Of a DNA stretch of 64,000 nucleotides, positions 59,201 through 64,000 are shown piece by piece. Positions within the stretch are counted from its first letter, which is position 1. Every line of letters begins with the position of its first letter. Source of the DNA: Corynebacterium tuberculostearicum (GTDB lineage: Bacteria; Actinomycetota; Actinomycetes; Mycobacteriales; Mycobacteriaceae); contig NZ_CP073096.1 of NCBI RefSeq assembly GCF_030503735.1, positions 1,240,001 to 1,304,000 of the forward strand. The letters are read 5' to 3'. The notes under the pieces were generated by a model. That model searched no databases and was not told the origin of the DNA. It saw only the letters and a program-made list of their open reading frames with translations. A program made the translations under genes and the position numbers.

Positions 59201-59419
59201 GAAGGTCAGGCCGAGAACCTGCTCCGGGCGCACATAGCCATTGGCCACCAGATACACCACGCGCGAGGCCATGGTTTCTGTCTTGCCGGCACCAGCGCCA
59301 GCAACCACGAGTTTGGGGCTAAAGGGGCCTTCGATGACATGGGCTTGTTCCTCGGTAGGCGGAAAGTCCTTGCCCAAGGCTGCAGCGATCTGCTGTGGGG
59401 AAAAGTTGCTCTTAGGCAT
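56240..59419 (-). CDS. adnB: AdnB subunit of the AdnAB helicase-nuclease
   Basis: The 1059-residue protein has an SF1A motor with Walker A VVAGAGAGKTETM, VMLDEYQDTSYAQR, GDPMQAIYGWRGA and VQIMTAHKAKGLEWEHVCV. The C-terminal RecB-like nuclease carries GTAFHAWLEDRFG (His), VRGRMDAVFRLDD (Asp), WMVVDWKTGRPP (Asp and Lys) and QLAVYAEAW. With AdnA it resects double-strand breaks in actinobacteria. All motor and nuclease residues look intact. It overlaps adnA by 8 bp. Confidence 0.92.
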   Translation of the reverse strand: MPKSNFSPQQIAAALGKDFPPTEEQAHVIEGPFSPKLVVAGAGAGKTETMASRVVYLVANGYVRPEQVLGLTFTRKAAQQLEQRIRRQLIKLRDSGLIPPGGEVAEALENIAPKVATYDSYAGELVREYGLLVPVEPTARIITEAERYSLAYDVVRNYTGQLEDDRALATITETLLKFSQDIDNGLKDTSHIAEHARDFRADIDNLDKSQKNGPEYSKTLLDYIHTQERRVQYVPLLEALKKEQSERQVITFGEQMAVAARVARDHPVVGKQQSQRYKVVMLDEYQDTSYAQRVLLRSLFGGEQKDLSVTAVGDPMQAIYGWRGATSENLTAFVEDFPVAPGTPAPKDQLTTSWRNPSGALDLANSVAEGVFEGVERPVDELSAAPHKGEGDIQLAYFDSEVREREFVAEYLKEQWEKREGDTFSAAVLVRKNRHSAPIAAALDKAGVPNEIIGLGGLLWQPEIQDLVAIATMLVRPEDLPAAVRVLAGPICGLGISDIQALASRQRNLAGAREERMRWAPGMDAEDYLRAQLEDVTAEEPDQRVGLADALADLGERDRYTPQGLARMEEVSAKLRHLRTYSLSKPLVDIFADIEALFNIRTEVLARGSAGGATHLDKFADIVAGFHGDSLYALLDYFALALEKEDGLDLGEVPSATDRVQIMTAHKAKGLEWEHVCVVHADSSSYSAQAETFLSRIDKVPGDDDYIEVPEDAQKRSHFQNACEEFKKADSAIKAEESARLFYVALTRTESTLTVTGSGTNNANGKKKKVPYEYLERLKEQFPQYVVEWSVPDEPSEDDFGESAQFPALEASPEAVAGADLVLAAMEELPDLSRGETFELWEQEAGALIEEYKALQQPVVDVELPSELTASDMVALRADPLQFARRQRRPVPFKPNSYAKRGTAFHAWLEDRFGSPALLGEEELPGIDEPEDFDLEELKEAFLSSEWAQRQPEYVEAPFEITIGDAVVRGRMDAVFRLDDGSWMVVDWKTGRPPKGEAMDAAKIQLAVYAEAWRRIHGGQNIRAAFYYVHDGYTFEPARLPEGEELKNLLESSVERHKR

Positions 59420-62400
59420 CGGTAGTCATCCTTCCTTCTTCCTGCACGGGGCAGATGGAGCGAATTGGGCACTTATCGCAGTCTTTATTGGTGCGCGCAG
59501 TGATGCGCGGGCCGCGCATCTCCTCCACCAGCGGGGGCAGAAGTGCGGCGAAATCTTCTAGGGCTTCCGGCGATTTATCGCTTTGCCAAATCTCACCAAT
59601 CTTTTTGGTGGTCACACCCGGATAAACCAGCACGCCTCCCTTGCGCGGCATTCCTTCGCCGTCGTGGACCTGGTGGCCATCGAATGCGCCATGGGCAAGC
59701 GCGAGCTGATAGGTCATCAGCTGCACGTGATCCTCGCCTTCCTTCTTAGCCGGGGTGCTTCTCCCCGTCTTGAGGTCCACCACCAAGTAATTTCCCTCTT
59801 CATCGCGAAGGAGACGGTCCATATAGCCGCCGATGCGCACGCCTCCGCCGACGTGCACGCCTACGGGGATTTCCACGCCAGCAAGTTCCTGATTGACCTC
59901 GGATTGGCGCGCCCATTCGCGGGCGCGGTCCAACAGGGTGGAAAACTCATCGAGCTTGAAACGCAATTGCCACTGCGGTACGTCCTGGATGCGCTCGAAA
60001 GCCGCCATCACTAAGAGCTTGGCCTTTTCCGCATCCATTCCGCGGCCAATGGCTTCAAAAAAGGCGTGGGCCAAAGTACCGCGGAGCAGTCGTTCCTCGG
60101 TACTTGGGTCCTCAGCCACATTGCCCAGCACGGCCTTAAGTGGACAGTTGAGCAATGCTTCCACGCGGGAAGGCGACAAGCTACCGGTGGTATGCAGCGG
60201 CACTTCGGCCGCAACGGAACGCGCAGACCACCATTGTTCCGGGTGGGCGCCAGGGATATCGGCTGCCGCTAACCGCGCAAGCTGTCGGGCTGCTTGTCTG
60301 CGTTCAACCTCGCCGGATTCCGGGTTGGTGACTACGCGGCGCAATTGGGCGACGAAGGACGGCACCGACAGCACAGCAACGTCGAGTGGATCCACCTCAA
60401 GACCGTCGCGTACAGAAACGGGCGCGGGTTCCGGTACATCGAGGCCCAATTCGCGCGGGAGTTGGGAGCGACGCAGTTCCCGCTTGGCTTGCCGACGCGC
60501 TGCTTGCCCGGGTACGTCTACGCCACGGCCGGCGAATTCTTTGATAAAGCGGGATGGCTCGGCCACCGTATCGCCTTCCGGATTCTCTACGGCGGCAATG
60601 AGCAGGCGCTTTCGGTGGCGGGTGGTAGCGACGTGGAAGAGGCGGCGCTCTTCCGCCAAGCGGGAAGCGACATGGCTGACCGGGGTATCGGGATCAATAT
60701 CGTGATCGAGAAGATCGATGAGATCTTCTTGTCCAAAGATAGAGCCGGTCTCCCCTAGCGAAGGCCAGCTTCCTTCCTGTGCGCCAGCCACGATGACGGT
60801 ATCCCATTCACAGCCCACGGCACCGTGTGCAGTCAGGATTTCTACCGCCTGCGGCATAGCGGTGCGGCGGTCGCGCACGCCAGTGGGAAGTTCTTGCTCG
60901 GTGATATGCGTCAGGAATGCGCGAAGCGGCGAGTCAGGGCGGCGTTCGACGTAGTCACCAGCGGCGTCAAAAAGCGACATCATGGCATCCAAATCGCGGT
61001 CAGCCTGCGAGCCAGTCGCGCCACCGCGCAGCGCCGAAGCCTGCAGACGATTGTCCAATTCGGTAGCGCTCCACACCGCCCAAAGGATCTCTTCCACCGA
61101 GGCTCCAGAGGCGAGTGCTTCTCGGCCGGCCCTAAGCACCGCACGTACTCGTTCCAAGATGGAAAACTCCCGCTCGGTGAGCTGGCCGTTGAAGTCCGGA
61201 AGCTCGCCATACAGAAGGCCGCGGAGGCTATCGATGCCCCGGGTGTTGGAATCCCAGCGACGTAAACCACGAATCAAGCGGCGCAGGGTGACAGGATCGG
61301 CACCGCCCACGGGGCCGGTGAGGAGTTCTTCCAGCTCGGAATTGGATAGATCCTCCTCCAGTGCGCGCAACGCAAGCAGCACGGCAGAGACCAAGCGCTG
61401 CTCGGCCAAGACGACGTCCGTGGGGTTAATGTGTACGGGGACCCCGGCAGCCAAAAGGGTACGGCGCATCTGGCCGATATCCCCGGTAGAGCGTACGATG
61501 ACCGCGATATCGCGCCACTGCACGCCATCTTCGAGGTGGCGGCGGCGCACGGTATTAGCCACGACGTCGCGCAGCCTTCCCTCTGAGTCCACGATAGAGA
61601 TGCATGCGGGTAAAAGGGTGCGGTGTGGCTCCGTCAGTTCTATTTCATGTTCAGCGGGGAATTCACGCAGGAACCGTGAGCTAGCACCACGGAAAGCAAA
61701 AACGGATTGATCTGCATCGCCGCCTACAACCACAAGCTGGGCATGAGGAGCCAACTCGCGGATGAGTTCACCAGCAGTAGGGTCGAGCAATTGGGCATCA
61801 TCGACAATGATGGTGTGAAAGGGGTGCTCGCGCAGCAGCTGAGGGCGTTGGAGAACCGCGGTAACCAACTCCGCCGCTGAGTAGGAATGGGAGCGAGATA
61901 AAAGCTGAACGCGTTCGTACTCGCGCAGGAATTCACCCGCGGCGGACCACATGGGGCGTCCGTATTCGCTTCCAAGGCGCTCAAGGTCATCTGGGCCCAA
62001 CCCGCGCTCGATGGAGCGAAGCAGGAAATCGCGCAGCTGCCGGGCAAAGCCCACGTATTCGAGTGCGGGGCGCATCTCGGCTGGCCAAGAGCCGTGACCG
62101 TCTTCTGCTTGCCCGGCAAGCAACTCACGGATAACAGCATCTTGTTCCGCACCGGTGATTAGCCGCAGTTCCTCTTCTGCGGCAGTGCGCAGCAGCGCGA
62201 AAGCCAGGGAGTGCACGGAGCGCACCATAGAGCTCTGCGCGGCATAGTCCTCTAGGCGCTCAGAGAGCTCGCGGCGCAGCCGCGCACCGGATTCCTTCGA
62301 GGGTGCAATAACGAGAATGCCTGAGGGATCCGCGCCGGTTTCCCGGGCTTTATCCAGGGCATGGATGACGGTATCGATAAGGAAGCTAGATACACCGGTG

Positions 62401-62555
62401 CCAGCCGCGCCAGTTACCTTCCAGGTGCCGGATTCGGGCAGGTCAACCGACCAGCTCCGGGCCGCGGCGGACGGAGTACGGGGAACGAGGCGCACCTGCG
62501 GGGACGGTGGAAGGACCACTCCCGCGCGGGCGGTGGAATGGGGATCGTATGTCAC
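59412..62555 (-). CDS. adnA: AdnA subunit of the AdnAB helicase-nuclease
   Basis: The 1047-residue protein has a divergent SF1 motor in which Walker A reads GAAGTGVSS (residues 49-57), so the invariant Lys is Val; Walker B is VDDAQLLDP. The nuclease looks active: GTLAHAFFEAIG (His), GYMDRLLRD (Asp), YLVVDLKTGRS (Asp, Lys) and QLMTYQLAL. One Cys before it (LLNCPLKAV) and three after (CDKCPIRSIC) form the iron-sulfur staple. AdnB therefore probably drives the complex. The gene overlaps the next upstream gene by 4 bp. Confidence 0.9.
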   Translation of the reverse strand: MTYDPHSTARAGVVLPPSPQVRLVPRTPSAAARSWSVDLPESGTWKVTGAAGTGVSSFLIDTVIHALDKARETGADPSGILVIAPSKESGARLRRELSERLEDYAAQSSMVRSVHSLAFALLRTAAEEELRLITGAEQDAVIRELLAGQAEDGHGSWPAEMRPALEYVGFARQLRDFLLRSIERGLGPDDLERLGSEYGRPMWSAAGEFLREYERVQLLSRSHSYSAAELVTAVLQRPQLLREHPFHTIIVDDAQLLDPTAGELIRELAPHAQLVVVGGDADQSVFAFRGASSRFLREFPAEHEIELTEPHRTLLPACISIVDSEGRLRDVVANTVRRRHLEDGVQWRDIAVIVRSTGDIGQMRRTLLAAGVPVHINPTDVVLAEQRLVSAVLLALRALEEDLSNSELEELLTGPVGGADPVTLRRLIRGLRRWDSNTRGIDSLRGLLYGELPDFNGQLTEREFSILERVRAVLRAGREALASGASVEEILWAVWSATELDNRLQASALRGGATGSQADRDLDAMMSLFDAAGDYVERRPDSPLRAFLTHITEQELPTGVRDRRTAMPQAVEILTAHGAVGCEWDTVIVAGAQEGSWPSLGETGSIFGQEDLIDLLDHDIDPDTPVSHVASRLAEERRLFHVATTRHRKRLLIAAVENPEGDTVAEPSRFIKEFAGRGVDVPGQAARRQAKRELRRSQLPRELGLDVPEPAPVSVRDGLEVDPLDVAVLSVPSFVAQLRRVVTNPESGEVERRQAARQLARLAAADIPGAHPEQWWSARSVAAEVPLHTTGSLSPSRVEALLNCPLKAVLGNVAEDPSTEERLLRGTLAHAFFEAIGRGMDAEKAKLLVMAAFERIQDVPQWQLRFKLDEFSTLLDRAREWARQSEVNQELAGVEIPVGVHVGGGVRIGGYMDRLLRDEEGNYLVVDLKTGRSTPAKKEGEDHVQLMTYQLALAHGAFDGHQVHDGEGMPRKGGVLVYPGVTTKKIGEIWQSDKSPEALEDFAALLPPLVEEMRGPRITARTNKDCDKCPIRSICPVQEEGRMTTDA

Positions 62556-63337
62556 CGCTCCAGTATGGCAGATGCCTGCGACACCAGATGCTGTTCCACC
62601 CGTTCAATATGCGAACGCGTGTTTGAGCGAGAGGTGGGATGCAGGCCATTAATGTGGCGCCGGTACGATACCGCGCGCAGAAGCAGCTCCTGCATACCAG
62701 GCACGTGGCTAAAACGCTGACAGATTCCATCATCTACCGCTTGAGCGATAAGCCCATCCACTATGACTAGGGCGGCGCCCCACCCGGCAGGGCGCGGGGA
62801 TTCGCTAGGGACCAATTCCACGATCCCCGGCGGGTTGGCCCCGTGGTAGACCGTGGTGGCTAGCAGTGCGGTGTGGGCGGGGATAAGGGGGACGTCGGCA
62901 AGCAAAGCTGGCCGGTAGGCCTCTCCTGTTTCTTCCCAAGCGGAGCGTTCAGCGCGAGCAAAGTCATCGCTACGCTGCCCGTTAGGCAGGGACACTTCCG
63001 CCATCGCTGCATCAAGCCGCAGGGCCATCTGCGCGGTTTCATCAATGCGCCCACGAACCTGGCCAGGAATAAACTGAGTAGCCTTCCAGCCCGCGGCCGT
63101 ATGCCGGCCATCGCTAGACAGCACAGGCCGGGAAACCCGCGCGCCCTGTACGCTCAGACGCTCGCGTACTTTGGCAGACCATGCAGCAAAGGGGCCGGCT
63201 TGGGAATAAACCACATCACCAACCTTGATGCCGTTATCCCACACTGGACCCAATTGATCGCCTTGGACGCGGCGGGTACCGGCGGCACCGGTTTCCGCAT
63301 GGAAGGCGCTTAAAACATACTCTGGGGGAAGCGGCAT
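62552..63337 (-). CDS. TIGR02569-type conserved actinobacterial protein
   Basis: The 261-residue soluble protein (PPEYVLSAFHAETGAAGTRR, GWKATQFIPGQVRGRIDE, WGAALVIVDGLIAQAVDDGI) resembles the actinobacterial family TIGR02569 that sits next to adnA in mycobacteria (Rv3205c type). It has a kinase-like phosphotransferase flavour, but I see no firm catalytic motif. It overlaps adnA by 4 bp, so it is part of the same unit. A 12-of-13 copy of the 13-mer encodes LLADVP. Confidence 0.75.
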   Translation of the reverse strand: MPLPPEYVLSAFHAETGAAGTRRVQGDQLGPVWDNGIKVGDVVYSQAGPFAAWSAKVRERLSVQGARVSRPVLSSDGRHTAAGWKATQFIPGQVRGRIDETAQMALRLDAAMAEVSLPNGQRSDDFARAERSAWEETGEAYRPALLADVPLIPAHTALLATTVYHGANPPGIVELVPSESPRPAGWGAALVIVDGLIAQAVDDGICQRFSHVPGMQELLLRAVSYRRHINGLHPTSRSNTRSHIERVEQHLVSQASAILER

Positions 63338-63346
63338 CCTTAACTC

Positions 63347-64000
63347 CTATTCGGGTTGGTGGGGATCCTTATTATCTGGGTTGGGATACGGCCACGGGTT
63401 GGACACACAGGTTACGTCCTCATCAGGATAGACCTCGCTCGGCTTTCGGTCGTGCAATTCCTTGTTGTTGAGATCCAAAGTCTGCTGCATCATGATCGGC
63501 GCTAGCTTGCCTTGGCCGCCGCACGGCTGGTGGGAGGCGTAGCCAATTGCGTGCCCCAACTCATGGTTGATGACGTACTGACGATAATTGCCCATATCAC
63601 CCTCAAAAGGCGTAGCTCCGCGCACCCAACGAGCTTCATTGATAATCGTGGTGGACTCGCCAGTAATAGTGGTGTGACACGAGGTTTCCGTTTCGATCTT
63701 CTCGCCACACCGCTCTGCGGCCGTACCCAAGGAGGTCAGCTGAATACGGGTATCCGGTTCCGCATCGGAAGCAACGTGCTCAAACTCGAAGTCCTTGTGC
63801 GCCGTCCAGCCGCGTGGATCAGAAAGGGTAGCTTCTACCATGGCGGCAAAAGACTCATCGCCGCCATACGGCGCGGTATTGATGCCGTCTTCTACCTCGA
63901 TGGAATAGCGCACTTTCTGCTTGCCGCCCTTACCGGCCACAGCACCGGGCTCGCCTACTTGGTGAAAAGTGCCTTTCCCCTCCTTGGTAAACACACCGCC
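63347..64000 (-). CDS. DUF3152 protein, N-terminus cut by window end
   Basis: The visible 217 residues (KQKVRYSIEVEDGI, DPRGWTAHKDFEFEHVA, CHTTITGESTTIINEARWV) end with a Pro/Asp-rich tail. Zinc-protease signature NHELGHAIGYASHQPCGGQG (HExxH...H) is present, plus paired Cys. DUF3152 proteins are exported actinobacterial putative metallopeptidases. The start lies beyond the window. The frame is open to the last base. Confidence 0.85.
   Translation of the reverse strand, partial: GGVFTKEGKGTFHQVGEPGAVAGKGGKQKVRYSIEVEDGINTAPYGGDESFAAMVEATLSDPRGWTAHKDFEFEHVASDAEPDTRIQLTSLGTAAERCGEKIETETSCHTTITGESTTIINEARWVRGATPFEGDMGNYRQYVINHELGHAIGYASHQPCGGQGKLAPIMMQQTLDLNNKELHDRKPSEVYPDEDVTCVSNPWPYPNPDNKDPHQPE

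Overview
The window is chromosomal DNA of a Corynebacterium or very close relative; the species cannot be fixed from sequence alone. Support comes from actinobacterial and corynebacterial families in familiar order: Rpf1, the XPB helicase pair, DUF2771, DUF3027 and DUF3239 proteins, smpB-ftsX-ftsE, uvrD2-nudC-K channel-adnB-adnA, UPF0182, PPA1309 and DUF3152. It also comes from a tmRNA tag ending in DYALAA, IS1249-type insertion sequences and DtxR-type iron boxes.

Layout. 1-10.5 kb holds housekeeping and conserved genes: a TrmH-type RNA methyltransferase, an NCS2 purine permease, a lipoprotein glutaminyl cyclase, a cold-shock protein, Rpf1, and a three-gene operon of an XPB-associated protein, XPB helicase and a DUF3239 membrane protein. 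10.5-13.6 kb is accessory: an HNH endonuclease of unusual strand composition and a two-gene cassette of unknown function. 13.6-19.6 kb is a complete rRNA operon on the minus strand, with two candidate promoters and a terminator. 19.7-24.0 kb is an insertion-sequence cluster: two IS1249-like copies 24 bp apart, the first carrying a different, decayed IS nested in its right end. 24.0-31.6 kb holds tmRNA, DUF488, smpB, ftsX, ftsE, an AbgT-type transporter, prfB and two inositol-monophosphatase-family genes, the second hisN.

31.6-33.4 kb is a decaying ferrous-iron operon (feoB and a feoC-like gene, both broken) behind a good DtxR box. It is followed by a secreted trypsin-like protease and a DUF1990 protein. 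36.0-39.7 kb is an intact siderophore ABC importer operon, next to the remnant of a second siderophore ATPase gene. 40.3-43.8 kb is accessory: a small membrane protein, two unknown genes, a toxin-like gene tail split by a third IS1249-like copy, and the initiator tRNA. 43.9-64 kb returns to conserved actinobacterial genes: UPF0182, PPA1309, a lipoprotein, a YlbL-type protease, two metalloprotease-like proteins, a cyclodehydratase-like protein, and the UvrD2/NudC/AdnAB DNA-repair block.

The most striking unexplained signal is at DNA level. The 13-mer GGCGTCGGCAAGC occurs eight times exactly, plus five near matches, scattered through unrelated genes on both strands and in different reading frames. 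Every LADA tetrapeptide I found is encoded by the same twelve bases. This looks like a genome-wide functional word, comparable to an uptake sequence, a Chi-like site or a chromosome-orienting motif; its role is unknown to me.
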